Positions 8,014-17,863 are shown, counted from the first letter of the stretch. The stretch is DNA of 64,000 nucleotides from Oscillospiraceae bacterium (GCA_902362965.1 CABIYQ010000008.1:16201-80200), one strand, 5' to 3'. Notes: generated from the sequence alone by a model not told the origin. Program-made: numbers and translations.

Positions 8014-8760
8014 ATGAAAATGCATATTAGAGAATTTGCAAAGTTAACGGGAGTCAGTGTGCGCACACTGCACTATTATGATGAAATAGGCTTGCTTAAT
8101 CCATCTTTTGTTGACGAACAAAATGGTTATCGTTGTTATGATGAACGTTCTCTGGAGCGAATGCAGGAGATTTTATTTTATCGTGAGCTTGATTTTTCTT
8201 TAAAAAGTATTGCAGAAATTCTGTCTTCTCCAAATTATAATAAACGGAAAGCACTTATAGAGCAGAAGAGACTTCTGACATTGAAAAAAGATCGTTTGGA
8301 ACGGCTAATAAAGGCTCTTGATAGTGCGGTGAAAGGAGAAATTGTTGTGAATCCTAATTTATTTGACAACAGTGAATTTGAAAAGGCTCGTGAAAAATAT
8401 GCACAGGAAGCTAAAGAAAAGTGGGGAAATACAAATTCATACAAGGAATATACAGAAAAGACTGCATCTTATACAAAGTCAAAATGGGATATGATAAACT
8501 CTGATATGAAAGATATCATTTTAGAGTTTGCAGATTGTATGAAAAATGGTGTAAATCCATCTGACAGTTCAGTACAAGCAATTGTAAAGAAGTGGCAGGA
8601 GTTTATCACTGAGAATTACTATCTCTGCAATAATGAAATTCTTTACGGATTAGGTGAAATGTATACAAAAGATGAACGTTTCAGAATTAATATTGACAAT
8701 TACGGAAATGGTACTGCTGAATTTATGTCAGAAGCCATAAAGGTGTATTGCAATTGTTAA
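8014..8760 (+). CDS. MerR-family regulator with TipAS-like ligand domain
   Basis: A 248-residue transcription factor: N-terminal MerR winged helix ('FAKLTGVSVRTLHYYDEIGLL', residues 6-26), a dimerisation helix to about residue 105, and a C-terminal TipAS-type helical domain (about 115-245) of the kind that captures thiopeptides or other drugs in TipA, Mta and SkgA. The start at 8014 follows AAGGAGGCGG; the upstream in-frame GTG at 7984 falls inside the promoter. It is monocistronic with its own terminator, so its target may be itself or a distant gene. Confidence 0.85.
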   Translation: MKMHIREFAKLTGVSVRTLHYYDEIGLLNPSFVDEQNGYRCYDERSLERMQEILFYRELDFSLKSIAEILSSPNYNKRKALIEQKRLLTLKKDRLERLIKALDSAVKGEIVVNPNLFDNSEFEKAREKYAQEAKEKWGNTNSYKEYTEKTASYTKSKWDMINSDMKDIILEFADCMKNGVNPSDSSVQAIVKKWQEFITENYYLCNNEILYGLGEMYTKDERFRINIDNYGNGTAEFMSEAIKVYCNC

Positions 8761-8789
8761 TTAAAACTGACCGGAAATATATTTATAGG

Positions 8790-8822
8790 AATACCGTGTA
8801 TCGAATTACACGGTATTTTTGT
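8790..8822 (+). terminator. Terminator of the MerR-family gene
   Basis: AATACCGTGTA (8790-8800) pairs with TACACGGTATT (8807-8817), followed by T residues. Confidence 0.85.
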
Positions 8823-8834
8823 ATATTATAATAA

Positions 8835-8863
8835 TTGTAATATTGTTCGCTTTATGCTATAAT
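8835..8863 (+). promoter_or_regulatory. Promoter of the helicase gene
   Basis: TTGTAA (8835-8840), a 17-bp spacer and TATAAT (8858-8863), with a TG one base before the -10 box. Confidence 0.55.
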
Positions 8864-8892
8864 AATTTTAATTGAGTATTGGAGGCGGTTAT

Positions 8893-11800
8893 ATGGATAA
8901 TACTAAAACATTACATCTTAATTTGAGTATGTCACCCAGAGCGATAGACGAATTGAAACAGTACAGTAATGTAAAATACAATTCAAAATATGAACTGCCT
9001 TTAATAATGTTTCCGGATAATAAGACCTTTGAGATTACCGCCGCTGTTATTGACGGTAAGACAGTATGTCTGGGATTTATTTTTGACGGCAAAAATATTG
9101 TACTTTCAGGAGGCTTGGAGCACAATAATTTTTTCTGTACATCTGTGACAGATAAAACCATAACTGACGGAAGAAAACTGAATCTTGTTTTTTTACAGGA
9201 AAAAAGTGAAGATTTTACATATATAAATGAAGAAATCAAGCAGCGGTTTGCGATGTGGTACGATTATATTGAATCAATGCAGAAAAAGGCTGAACAAAAT
9301 TCATATAAATTTACATGCGACAGTGCTGAAGTGAAAAACGAAAAAATAATTATTATTACAAGTAATTTGAAACCTAGTGCAGTTATACGTAATCTTAGCG
9401 TTGGTTTTTTAGATGAAAAAAATCAGCCTTCATGGGGATTCGGTAAGGTTGAACGGTATGAAAGCCAAGTTTTATTCATACAGCCGTTCGGCAGTGAGCT
9501 TTCAAAAATTATGTCCCGTTTGACTGCCGGAACACATTTGATTATATATGATGGGGCAGTTGATATTACATGTAAAAGAATGAAGTCCGGACTGGACAAG
9601 CTCTGTAAAGGCGAAGCTGTAAACCGCCGTCTGCCGGAATTTTTGTTTGATCCTAAAAAAGCTAATCGTGAAATCGGAGAAAATGTAATCTTAACTGTGG
9701 AAAATCTTCTTACAAAAACAATGAATCCTGAACAGATAAGCGCTGTTGAAGGGGCGCTTAATGCAGAAGATTTATATTTGATACAAGGTCCTCCCGGAAC
9801 AGGAAAAACTACCGTTATAGCTGAAATCTGCTATCAGAATGCTGTTAGAGGATTGAAAACGCTTATTGTATCACAGTCTAATCTTGCGGTTGATAATGCT
9901 ATTTCAAGGGTAATGAATCATGCAGATATAAGAGTACTGCGAAAGGGTGACGCTTTAAGGGTTGAAGAAGAAGGACTTCCGTTTGTAGAGGATAATGTTG
10001 TCAGGACATGGATTTCACAGATATCAGAAGCTACTAAGAAAATGGATAAGAATTTAACAGGTCGTCTGACGTTTTTAAAAGAATCGAAGGAACGCTTTCC
10101 TGAATTGCTGGAGCTTGCGGAAAATATTAAAGAGTTAGAGAAAAATAAGAATTTTCATGAATCACAGCTTTACTTTTTTCAGAATGTATTAGAGGACGCC
10201 AAAAAGCAGAGAGCAGATTTTTTTGAGCTTATAACCGACGCTTATGAAAATGACGATCTGGAAAAAGCAAATAAAGCAAGGGATTGTTATCCTCCTGATT
10301 TTAAATTGCCTAACAGTATTTATAATGATTTAGAAGATAAATATATGGATATTAAAGCGGATTTGGATATGATTCGTGAGTATGAAGCTGATATGAAATT
10401 TTATAATGAATATACTGAAAAATTCGTTTCTCAGTTCCGTTATATAACAGAGACGGTCAGCAGCAGAATAATTGAACGTACTGCCTATGAGGGGGTTTTT
10501 TATTATGCCGACAGAGAAATGGTTCAGTCTCTTTATGAAGAGGGGGAAAGAATACTTGATTCTGAACCTTACGGAATAAAAAGACTTATATTCGGTCATA
10601 AATGGAATCAGGTTGCTGCGATTTATTATAGACGTGCTGAAAATCTAATAATGAGCATTCAGCTTAAAACAATAAGAATATGTGACAAAATTTATAATTT
10701 AAAAACTGATAGGGAATTTACAGATAATGTTGAGTCCTTTCACTTTTGCCTTGATGCATTGGGAGAGGATTATGACGCTCAATACTACAGCTTTAAAGGT
10801 AAGTATGAAAAGATATATAATGATTGTATGAATGCAGTTCGGGATTATAAGTATTCGGTTGAGTATTTTAAAGAACATATAAAGGATGATTTTTATTCTG
10901 CCGCATTAAAGAACTTTGATTTTGAGAAAATTAATCTTGACGAACTTGAATATAATGTAAACAGATATTACAGTATTAGATATAACCGATATAAAAAATG
11001 GAAGAAGCTGCTTGATGAATGGAGAAACAGGATTTCAGACGAAAGCTCAAATAACTACAGCGAATTGAAAAAACTTTACATTGAAAATGCAAACGTTATA
11101 GGAATTACGTGTATACAAAGCGGTACAAAGGACTTTAATGAAAATTATCCGTCTTTTGACGTGGTGATAATTGACGAAGCAAGTAAAAGTACTCCTCCTG
11201 ATATTATACTCCCTATGCTTAAAGGCAGGAAAATTATTTTAGTTGGAGACCATAAACAGCTTCCGCCGTTTATTGACCAGAATGCATACGATGAAATTGA
11301 AGAAGATGATGATCAGCTGAAAAAGCTTATTAAAGTAAGTTTGTTTGAAGAACTCTATGAAAAGTCCGGAACAGATATGAGAACTATGCTTTTCAGGCAA
11401 TATCGTATGCATAAGGATATTGCGGCGCTGATAAATCAGTTTTATGTAAATACAGACGCTGGAAGACTGGAATCGCCTGCGTCTGAATTTAAACGGCATT
11501 GCTGTCAGGGACGTGGGATCAATGCTGACAATCATGTGATTTGGTATGACGTGCCTAATATAGAAAAGTATTATGAAAAGAAAAATAATAAAAGTTATTC
11601 TAATGAGTTTGAAGCTGAATGCATTAAAAAAATCCTATGTTTATTAGAAAAGAATCTGACCGATAACAATTCACATAAAAGTATAGGTATTATTACCTTT
11701 TATGATGCTCAAGTCAAGCTTATTGAGGAAAAACTGATTAATAACGGTTATTATAAGCGATTCGGACATATAACTTTGAGAATTGGTTCAGTGGACCGTT

Positions 11801-12390
11801 TTCAGGGTATGGAAGAAGATATAATTTTAATAAGCTTTGCTAGAAATAATAATGAGCACGCCATAGGTTTTGCCAGAGACAGTCGCAGAATTAATGTGGC
11901 TTTGTCAAGAGCTAAGGAACTTTTAATTATTGTAGGAAGTTCGGATAACTTTATTAAATCAGGTAATAATGAAACATCTAAAATGTTTGAAACTGTTTAT
12001 AATATAATTAAAAAGCTGGACGGACTGAAAAACGCTGAAGATCTGCCTGAATTATATGTTAATTCTGATAGTAATGATAATAATTTCGAAACATCGGCAT
12101 ATGAATCTTCAATTTATCAGAATTATAATGATGAAACAGAATACGGTAATAATGAAAATAACATAAATATTCTGGATTATTTTATACTTAAAGCAGCTTT
12201 GGAATTTAAAAACGAGTATCTTTCCGTTAAAAATATTTCTAATGTTTTGGGAATAGCTCCAGTGTTTATAAAAAACAGAGTTCAGTATCTGAAGAAAGAG
12301 AATCTTATAGAATACCGGAATCAATTGATACAGATAAAACCACATGGTGAGGAAGCATTAAATTGTACAGTTGAAATTTATAAACAATAG
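8893..12390 (+). CDS. Superfamily 1 helicase, UPF1/DNA2-like, with C-terminal winged helix
   Basis: A 1165-residue ATPase. The N-terminal ~290 residues are an unassigned domain; Walker A 'GPPGTGKTT' is near 299, followed by an approximately 430-residue insertion rich in charged helices. Walker B is 'VVIIDEASKSTPPDII' (near 760), then 'GDHKQLPPF', 'FRQYRMHKDI', 'VDRFQGMEEDIILISFARNN' and 'NVALSRAKELLIIVG', i.e. motifs III to VI of SF1B helicases. Residues ~1090-1160 look like a winged helix. Translation starts at 8893 behind GGAGGCGG. It stands alone between regulators; such enzymes act on RNA or DNA in repair or defence, but nothing nearby fixes the role. Confidence 0.85.
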   Translation: MDNTKTLHLNLSMSPRAIDELKQYSNVKYNSKYELPLIMFPDNKTFEITAAVIDGKTVCLGFIFDGKNIVLSGGLEHNNFFCTSVTDKTITDGRKLNLVFLQEKSEDFTYINEEIKQRFAMWYDYIESMQKKAEQNSYKFTCDSAEVKNEKIIIITSNLKPSAVIRNLSVGFLDEKNQPSWGFGKVERYESQVLFIQPFGSELSKIMSRLTAGTHLIIYDGAVDITCKRMKSGLDKLCKGEAVNRRLPEFLFDPKKANREIGENVILTVENLLTKTMNPEQISAVEGALNAEDLYLIQGPPGTGKTTVIAEICYQNAVRGLKTLIVSQSNLAVDNAISRVMNHADIRVLRKGDALRVEEEGLPFVEDNVVRTWISQISEATKKMDKNLTGRLTFLKESKERFPELLELAENIKELEKNKNFHESQLYFFQNVLEDAKKQRADFFELITDAYENDDLEKANKARDCYPPDFKLPNSIYNDLEDKYMDIKADLDMIREYEADMKFYNEYTEKFVSQFRYITETVSSRIIERTAYEGVFYYADREMVQSLYEEGERILDSEPYGIKRLIFGHKWNQVAAIYYRRAENLIMSIQLKTIRICDKIYNLKTDREFTDNVESFHFCLDALGEDYDAQYYSFKGKYEKIYNDCMNAVRDYKYSVEYFKEHIKDDFYSAALKNFDFEKINLDELEYNVNRYYSIRYNRYKKWKKLLDEWRNRISDESSNNYSELKKLYIENANVIGITCIQSGTKDFNENYPSFDVVIIDEASKSTPPDIILPMLKGRKIILVGDHKQLPPFIDQNAYDEIEEDDDQLKKLIKVSLFEELYEKSGTDMRTMLFRQYRMHKDIAALINQFYVNTDAGRLESPASEFKRHCCQGRGINADNHVIWYDVPNIEKYYEKKNNKSYSNEFEAECIKKILCLLEKNLTDNNSHKSIGIITFYDAQVKLIEEKLINNGYYKRFGHITLRIGSVDRFQGMEEDIILISFARNNNEHAIGFARDSRRINVALSRAKELLIIVGSSDNFIKSGNNETSKMFETVYNIIKKLDGLKNAEDLPELYVNSDSNDNNFETSAYESSIYQNYNDETEYGNNENNINILDYFILKAALEFKNEYLSVKNISNVLGIAPVFIKNRVQYLKKENLIEYRNQLIQIKPHGEEALNCTVEIYKQ

Positions 12391-12412
12391 TAAAAAGGTA
12401 TTATGCGGATAA

Positions 12413-12440
12413 GCAAGCGGACAGTTTGTCCGCTTTTTTG
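12413..12440 (+). terminator. Terminator of the helicase gene
   Basis: AAGCGGAC (12415-12422) pairs with GTCCGCTT (12428-12435), followed by T6. Confidence 0.85.
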
Positions 12441-12752
12441 TTTCAAATTTCTGCTGTGAAAAATCATACTGTTTATGAAACAGATTCAGTGAACCGTTTC
12501 CAAGAATTTAAAGATATTTGCCGCCTGAGAGGTGCAGGATATTGTCTTTGGATATAAATTTATAAAAGTTTTATTTTTGCTCGTTGACTTTTTTATTTAT
12601 TTGGTATATAATATAAATTGGTATTGTGTAATGTCATGTGAAATGTATGTATATGCATTGTGCGGATAAATCTTAGATGTTATGATATTCATTATGGCGA
12701 AGAATAATATATAATAGATAGAACATATATAACAAGGGAGAAACAGCGTAAA
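12441..12752 (+). promoter_or_regulatory. Gene-free stretch with promoter of the DUF1700/DUF4097 pair
   Basis: A clear promoter, TTGACT (12584-12589), 17 bp, TATAAT (12607-12612), leaves an untranslated leader of about 130 nt before the DUF1700 gene. Upstream, from the GTG near 12456 to about 12558, an open frame of ~33 codons ending in 'RLRGAGYCLWI' has no ribosome site and no family I recognise; it may be chance. I see no riboswitch. Confidence 0.55.
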
Positions 12753-13355
12753 ATGACAAAGTATGATTATCTTTCAAAACTTAAAGCTTATCTTCATCCG
12801 CTTCCGGCAAAGGAGCGTAATGCAGCTCTGAGGTATTATGATAAATATTTTACTGACGCCGGACCCGAAAACGAATATAATGTTATTAAAAATCTTGGAA
12901 GTCCCAAAGAACTGGCAGAAAAAATTTTAAAGAATAAGAATACTATTTCAGGTATGCTTAATCAGACAAGGTCAAATGTAAAAAAAGCTAAAGGGAAAAT
13001 GACTAAATCTCAGAGGAGAACAGCTTTATTAATGACAATACTGCTATTTCCTGTGTGGGGAGGAGTCACGCTGATCATTGCGTTAGCAGCTACTGCACTC
13101 TTTATAGCTGCCGCCGGAATACTTCTGCTTATGGCAGTTGCAGGAATTGTTTTATTTTGTATGAGCATACCTTACATAAGCAATAATACTTCAGTGGGTT
13201 TATTTTTTATGGGAACCGGAATGGTGATGGCTAGTGCGGCTGTACTTTTATTTGTTCCGGTGATGAATTTGGTTTTTTATATTTTCAAATTAACTGTTAA
13301 AAGTCTTATTTTATTATTTAATAAATTAATTGGCAGAAAGGCGGTTAAGGTATGA
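12753..13355 (+). CDS. DUF1700-family membrane protein
   Basis: 200 residues: an N-terminal helical HAAS-type domain (1-75; 'LKAYLHPLPAKERNAALRYYDKYF', then 'NLGSPKELAEKIL') followed by four membrane segments from about residue 93. DUF1700 proteins are usually encoded with a PadR regulator and a DUF4097 partner, and are thought to act in envelope-stress sensing. Its stop overlaps the DUF4097 start by four bases, implying translational coupling; the PadR gene lies just after that pair with its own promoter. Confidence 0.85.
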   Translation: MTKYDYLSKLKAYLHPLPAKERNAALRYYDKYFTDAGPENEYNVIKNLGSPKELAEKILKNKNTISGMLNQTRSNVKKAKGKMTKSQRRTALLMTILLFPVWGGVTLIIALAATALFIAAAGILLLMAVAGIVLFCMSIPYISNNTSVGLFFMGTGMVMASAAVLLFVPVMNLVFYIFKLTVKSLILLFNKLIGRKAVKV

Positions 13356-14224
13356 AAATAAAAAAGAAATTAAAAGTAATAATTCCCTCCGCTGTTTTAG
13401 TTGTTGGCATTGTTCTTGCTGTTATAGGACTTGCTATGGGAGCAAAGGGAGATTATGTGAAATCCTTGGAACTGACTGATTTTGAAGCAAATGTTCCTTC
13501 TTCCGGAGTCTTTAATCTTGATATAAATGTTTCTTTGGCTGATATAAATATAGTTTGTACTAATGATGTTGAGGAATTTAATATTAAGGCGGACAATATT
13601 TCAAAGCAATTTCTGGATTATTCTACTACTAATAATACTTTTAAACTCAGATATGAGACTAAAAAATGGTATCAGACAACATTTATACCCGGCTTTCTTC
13701 ATAAGCAAGGGAAAATAAATATTTATATACCCGCTTCGCTTAACTTTAAAGATGTTCAGATAAACAGCAGATACGGTTCATCTGAATTAAGCTATATTAC
13801 GGCAGAAAGAATATTTATAGACTGCGGAACAGGCAGCAGTAATATTACTAATCTTACCTGTGATTATGTTAAAATCGACAATAAGGGGGGAGGCATAAGC
13901 TGTATGAATGTTGACGCTGCTGCAGCTGATTTGACGCTGAGATCCGGAGATGCAGAGTTTTGTAATTTTGTAAGTGAATCAGTGAAGATAGAAAACAAAT
14001 TTTGTGACCTGACGCTTTCGGGTATTATTAAAGGCAATTGCAGCATAGTGTGCAGTATGGGCGATGTTAACGCTACCTTATACGGTAACGAATCTGATTA
14101 TAATTTTAATGTTCTCAAAGGCAATGTTAGTGTTAATAATATAGAAAATCCTCAAAATAAAGACGGAAAATATTATTTTAAAACAGATTGCAGTATGGGA
14201 GAAATTAATTTTATTATTGAATAA
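13352..14224 (+). CDS. DUF4097-family membrane-anchored protein
   Basis: 290 residues with one N-terminal membrane segment (about 10-32) and an extracytoplasmic part rich in short beta strands ('INSRYGSSELSYI', 'KIENKFCDLTLSG', 'SMGDVNATLYGNES'), the repetitive beta fold of DUF4097 (LiaX/adhesin-like) proteins. It overlaps the DUF1700 gene by four bases. Relatives take part in antimicrobial-peptide or envelope-stress responses; that is family knowledge and is not shown here. Confidence 0.8.
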   Translation: MKIKKKLKVIIPSAVLVVGIVLAVIGLAMGAKGDYVKSLELTDFEANVPSSGVFNLDINVSLADINIVCTNDVEEFNIKADNISKQFLDYSTTNNTFKLRYETKKWYQTTFIPGFLHKQGKINIYIPASLNFKDVQINSRYGSSELSYITAERIFIDCGTGSSNITNLTCDYVKIDNKGGGISCMNVDAAAADLTLRSGDAEFCNFVSESVKIENKFCDLTLSGIIKGNCSIVCSMGDVNATLYGNESDYNFNVLKGNVSVNNIENPQNKDGKYYFKTDCSMGEINFIIE

Positions 14225-14281
14225 AAATAATTTATTCTTTAAAAAAAAACAAAATCATAAAAAAATATACTATTTTTTTAA

Positions 14282-14320
14282 AATAGCTATTGACAAAAAT
14301 CAATTTTTATGGTTTAATAT
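14282..14320 (+). promoter_or_regulatory. padR promoter with overlapping palindrome
   Basis: TTGACA (14290-14295), 17 bp, TTTAAT (14313-14318). The perfect palindrome AATAGCTATT (14282-14291) overlaps the -35 box and a further dyad of the ATACTATTTT type lies just upstream, so self-repression by PadR is likely but unproven. Confidence 0.5.
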
Positions 14321-14337
14321 TATATAGAGGTGATATT

Positions 14338-14673
14338 GTGAAGATACAAGAAAATTTAAAACGTGGTATGACTGAATTGCTTATTCTCCATCTGTTAAAA
14401 GAAGATGACATGTATGGATATCAGTTGACTCAAGAACTTGAAAAGCGCAGCGAAGGTCTGTTTATTTTGAAGGAAGGCACGATGTACCCAAGTCTTTATC
14501 GTTTGATTGATAAAGGAATGATTTCTGACAGAAAAGAATTAATTGGTAAACGTCGTGTTAGAGTTTATTACCACATTGAGCAAGCTGGTATTGAATATCT
14601 TGATGCTATTTATGGAGAATATCTGTCTATTACAGAGGGTATTCATAAAATATTAAATTATACTGGTGAATGA
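14338..14673 (+). CDS. PadR-family transcriptional regulator
   Basis: A compact 111-residue winged-helix repressor: 'GMTELLILHLLKEDDMYGYQLTQEL' and 'LKEGTMYPSLYRLIDKGMI' are the PadR recognition region, and 'RVYYHIEQAGIEYL' is the wing. The start is taken as the GTG at 14338, right after AGAGGTGAT; an earlier in-frame TTG at 14290 is the -35 box of the promoter. It probably controls itself and the DUF1700-DUF4097 pair upstream. Order is unusual in that padR comes last and has a separate promoter. Confidence 0.88.
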   Translation: MKIQENLKRGMTELLILHLLKEDDMYGYQLTQELEKRSEGLFILKEGTMYPSLYRLIDKGMISDRKELIGKRRVRVYYHIEQAGIEYLDAIYGEYLSITEGIHKILNYTGE

Positions 14674-14711
14674 TTTATTTGGAGTATTCAATTGAATAAA
14701 TCTGCTCAAAA

Positions 14712-14750
14712 GATAATCCCCTGAATATGTATTCAGGGGATTATTTCTTT
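14712..14750. terminator. Terminator after padR
   Basis: A 14-bp perfect stem, ATAATCCCCTGAAT (14713-14726) with ATTCAGGGGATTAT (14731-14744), loop ATGT, followed by T-rich sequence; strong enough to work for both converging genes. Confidence 0.85.
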
Positions 14751-14756
14751 TTATAT

Positions 14757-14802
14757 AAAGAACCTGCACAAAAATTTATGTAAGTACAGGTTCTTTTTTA
14801 TT
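14757..14802. terminator. Second hairpin between padR and proS
   Basis: AAGAACCTG (14758-14766) pairs with CAGGTTCTT (14787-14795), T run on the plus side. It lies just after the minus-strand proS stop and probably ends that transcript too. Confidence 0.65.
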
Positions 14803-16259
14803 TAATAAGCTTTGCCCCAGTATACCATACATTTAGCAGGCTTTCCGCAGCAAACGCATTTGTCAGAGAGGTTTTCCTGTTCAAAAGGAATACAGCGTGA
14901 ACCAACGCCGGTTTTTTCCTTAACAGCGTCTTCGCAAGCTTCGTCTCCGCACCACATTGCTTTGATAAAGCCGTCTCCGTTTTGTTCAAGAGCGCTAATA
15001 ATTTCTTCAATTGTAGTGCATGAGTAGGTTTTCTTTTTTCTGTTTTCAAGAGCCTTTTGATACATTCCGTCGTGAACCTCCTGAAGCTTATCGGAAACAG
15101 CTTTACAGAATATATCAGACAGATTTTCAATGGAGACAATTGTCTTTTCACGATTATGGCGTGTTACAATAACACACTGGTTATTTTCAATGTCCTTAGG
15201 GCCTATTTCAATTCTGACAGGTACTCCTTTCATTTCATACTCTGCAAATTTCCAGCCCGGTGAATTATCGCTGTCGTCAAGCTTTGCACGTATACCGCAA
15301 GCTTTAAGACTTTCCAGAAGCTCATTAGCCTTGTCAAGTACTCCTTCTTTATGCTGAGCTATCGGAACAATAACTGCCTGTATAGGAGCTATGGCAGGAG
15401 GAAGTACAAGTCCGCTGTCGTCGCCGTGAGTCATTATTATTGCACCTATAAGACGTGTAGTAACGCCCCAGCTTGTCTGATGAGGAAATACTTTTTTATT
15501 TTCTTTATCAGTGTATTCAATATCAAAAGCTTTTGCAAAACCGTCTCCAAAATAATGTGACGTACCTGCCTGAAGAGCTTTACCGTCATGCATAAGAGCT
15601 TCAATTGCATAAGTTGAAACAGCACCTGCAAATTTGTCGCTTTCAGTTTTCTTACCTTTAACTACAGGCATTGCAAGACTTTTTTCACAGAAGTCTGCAT
15701 ACACATTAAGCATTCTTTCTGTTTCTTCAATAGCTTCTTTTGCCGTAGCATGAATGGTGTGTCCTTCCTGCCATAAAAACTCTCTTGAACGAAGGAAAGG
15801 ACGTGTTGTCTTTTCCCATCTTACAACGCTTACCCATTGATTATATAATTTTGGCAGATCACGGTAAGAGTGAATAATGTGTGAATAATGTTCACAGAAA
15901 AGTGTTTCAGAAGTAGGACGAACGCAAAGTCTGTCTTCAAGCTTTTCACTTCCGCCGTATGTGACCCATGCAACTTCAGGTGCAAATCCTTCTACATGAT
16001 CTTTTTCCTTCTGTAAAAGACTTTCGGGAATGAACATAGGCATGCACACATTTTCATGACCGGTTTCTTTAAACATTCCATCAAGTATTTTCTGAATATT
16101 TTCCCAGATTGCATAAGCATATGGTCTGATGACCATACAGCCTTTAACGCTGGTATATTCAATAAGCTCAGCTTTTTTTACAATATCGGTGTACCATTTT
16201 GCAAAATCCTCATCCATAGGAGTAATTGCTTCAACCATTTTTGAATTATTCTTTGCCAT
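14802..16259 (-). CDS. proS: Prolyl-tRNA synthetase, short (archaeal/eukaryote-like) type
   Basis: Charges tRNA-Pro with proline. At 485 residues it belongs to the short ProS type without the bacterial editing insertion. Class II motifs are visible: '[21 protein letters not shown]' region, '[16 protein letters not shown]' (motif 2 vicinity), '[16 protein letters not shown]' and '[14 protein letters not shown]'; the anticodon-binding domain follows, ending in a cysteine-rich zinc-binding segment ('[10 protein letters not shown]') and a C-terminal Tyr. The start at 16259 follows GGAG; the longer open frame upstream overlaps another gene. It overlaps the small membrane protein gene upstream by 14 bases. 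Confidence 0.95.
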   Translation of the reverse strand: MAKNNSKMVEAITPMDEDFAKWYTDIVKKAELIEYTSVKGCMVIRPYAYAIWENIQKILDGMFKETGHENVCMPMFIPESLLQKEKDHVEGFAPEVAWVTYGGSEKLEDRLCVRPTSETLFCEHYSHIIHSYRDLPKLYNQWVSVVRWEKTTRPFLRSREFLWQEGHTIHATAKEAIEETERMLNVYADFCEKSLAMPVVKGKKTESDKFAGAVSTYAIEALMHDGKALQAGTSHYFGDGFAKAFDIEYTDKENKKVFPHQTSWGVTTRLIGAIIMTHGDDSGLVLPPAIAPIQAVIVPIAQHKEGVLDKANELLESLKACGIRAKLDDSDNSPGWKFAEYEMKGVPVRIEIGPKDIENNQCVIVTRHNREKTIVSIENLSDIFCKAVSDKLQEVHDGMYQKALENRKKKTYSCTTIEEIISALEQNGDGFIKAMWCGDEACEDAVKEKTGVGSRCIPFEQENLSDKCVCCGKPAKCMVYWGKAY

Positions 16260-16503
16260 TTTCAATATCTCCGTTTTCATTATTTTTTTCAACAGTGTCT
16301 TTTTTTTCAGGTATATCATAAATACTTTTAACTTTATATATATTATCATCCACCCTTTCGGGTTTTGGTTTAATGATTCTGGAAATAAGTTTATCAATTT
16401 TTGATGCAAGCTTCGGTGTTACTACTGCTAGTATAAAGATTAGCAGCAATATAAGAAAAAACATTGCGCAGAATTTAATCAAATAAGTAATGGTTTCACT
16501 CAT
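16246..16503 (-). CDS. Small single-span membrane protein upstream of proS
   Basis: 85 residues with one strong hydrophobic helix (about 8-30, '[17 protein letters not shown]') and a charged cytoplasmic-type tail rich in Lys, Glu and Asn. The ATG at 16503 sits seven bases after GGGG(T)G, better than the GTG at 16512. Its 3' end overlaps proS by 14 bases, so the two are cotranscribed and perhaps coupled. I do not recognise a family. Confidence 0.6.
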   Translation of the reverse strand: MSETITYLIKFCAMFFLILLLIFILAVVTPKLASKIDKLISRIIKPKPERVDDNIYKVKSIYDIPEKKDTVEKNNENGDIENGKE

Positions 16504-16597
16504 GTAATTCACCCCTTTATATCATTACTTCTTTATATTATATCATATTTTCAATAAATTTCAAGATTTTCGGAAATAATAGTCAAAGATTATTGAT

Positions 16598-16632
16598 AAA
16601 AAAGCAGCTTAGTTAATCTGAGCTGCTTTAAT
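16598..16632 (-). terminator. Terminator of the ROK-like gene
   Basis: AAAGCAGCT (16601-16609) pairs with AGCTGCTTT (16621-16629); read on the minus strand it is followed by a T run. Confidence 0.8.
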
Positions 16633-16639
16633 TTTTTGT

Positions 16640-17863
16640 TTATTCTTCGTACAAACCGCCTTTGTTATAAAAGTTTTCTGCTATTACTATACAGTTTCCG
16701 CCTTTGAATTCAAGATTTTCTTCAACGCAGCTTAACCGTACTTTTTTTGCTGTTTCTTCACCGCAGTAGTTTATAAGGTGTTTTTTAAAATATTCGAACA
16801 TCCAGTCATTCATATTGAAACCATGGAGTATTGTACTTCTTGTAAAAAATGCAGTTGAAATATTATTAATAAGTACTGCCAGGCATCCAAGTATTCCGTC
16901 TAAAACTTCAAGCATTTTTGCATCACCTTTAGCGGCTGCCGCACATAGGGTTTTGTAATATATTTTGTTTGCATCACCGTTTGTTATTTCCCAGAGAATC
17001 GGAGTATTTTCCTTTGAATAAATTTCACGGTATTTGTTAATTATTGCATCGTATGTCAGTTCAGCCTTGACGGAGCCGTCAGGATATCCGTCAATTTTTC
17101 TTCCGCCCGGATTAACGATCATATTTTCAACATGATTGGTATAATAAACATTCTCATTCATTATTTCATTTTCAAGGAGTATAGAGAGATTTACATGTTT
17201 TCCAAGCTGAATGAAAGCATAGTTACCCTTGCGATCTTTAACATCCTGCATTTGGTTTGCCAGTGCAAGAACGCTTGAAAGATTAGCGCAGATAACATCG
17301 AAGCCAAGTTTATCTGATAATACTTCAGTAACCGGAGTATAATCGAGTTTTCCGTCTTTAAAATATACTTTCATTTTACTGCACATATCTGTTTGTATTC
17401 CAAGTCCAAGACCAATAATTTGAGAAGAGTCAAGACAGCTGTTCTGCATAATATTTTTGCATGCTGCAGTTATATATTCAAGAATATCTTCAGCAGTCAT
17501 ATTCTCAGTAATTTTAGTGTTGGTTTTATCCATGATTTTACCGTTCAGATTTGTTAGACCTACACAGATCAATTCATCACTTATGGAAGCTCCGAATGCA
17601 AACTTAAAATTTTCGTTGATATCGATCAGAATCTTTCGTCTGCCCTTCTGAAGATTTTCCAATGAAACAGGCGCTTCGCCGACTTCGTAAAGTACGCCTT
17701 CATTGATCATTTCATTTGTTATTATCGTAACTGCTGCTCTTGTGATTTTCATAGAACTTGCAATATCGACTCTGGAAATAGGACCCGATTCTCTGATAAC
17801 TCTTAAAATTTGCATTCGGTTTCTTTTTTTCAAATCCAGTTTACTGATACCTTGTAATTCCAT
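16640..17863 (-). CDS. ROK-family/NagC-XylR-like transcriptional regulator
   Basis: 407 residues: a MarR-like winged helix at the N-terminus ('NRMQILRVIRESGPISRVDIASSMKITRAAVT', about 14-45) followed by a ROK/actin-like ATPase fold (from about 75). Sugar-kinase motifs are weak: the usual DxGxT phosphate loop reads as 'FAFGASISDELI', and the ROK zinc cysteines are not apparent, so it is likely a sugar- or sugar-phosphate-sensing regulator rather than a kinase. The ATG at 17863 follows AAAGGTGG. The adjacent YfhO gene is transcribed the same way but its link to sugar control is unclear. Confidence 0.75.
   Translation of the reverse strand: MELQGISKLDLKKRNRMQILRVIRESGPISRVDIASSMKITRAAVTIITNEMINEGVLYEVGEAPVSLENLQKGRRKILIDINENFKFAFGASISDELICVGLTNLNGKIMDKTNTKITENMTAEDILEYITAACKNIMQNSCLDSSQIIGLGLGIQTDMCSKMKVYFKDGKLDYTPVTEVLSDKLGFDVICANLSSVLALANQMQDVKDRKGNYAFIQLGKHVNLSILLENEIMNENVYYTNHVENMIVNPGGRKIDGYPDGSVKAELTYDAIINKYREIYSKENTPILWEITNGDANKIYYKTLCAAAAKGDAKMLEVLDGILGCLAVLINNISTAFFTRSTILHGFNMNDWMFEYFKKHLINYCGEETAKKVRLSCVEENLEFKGGNCIVIAENFYNKGGLYEE

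Noticed and set aside
12456-12560. Short GTG-started frame ending 'RLRGAGYCLWI'
   Set aside because: No ribosome site, lies upstream of the promoter for the next gene and matches no family I know; kept only as a remark.
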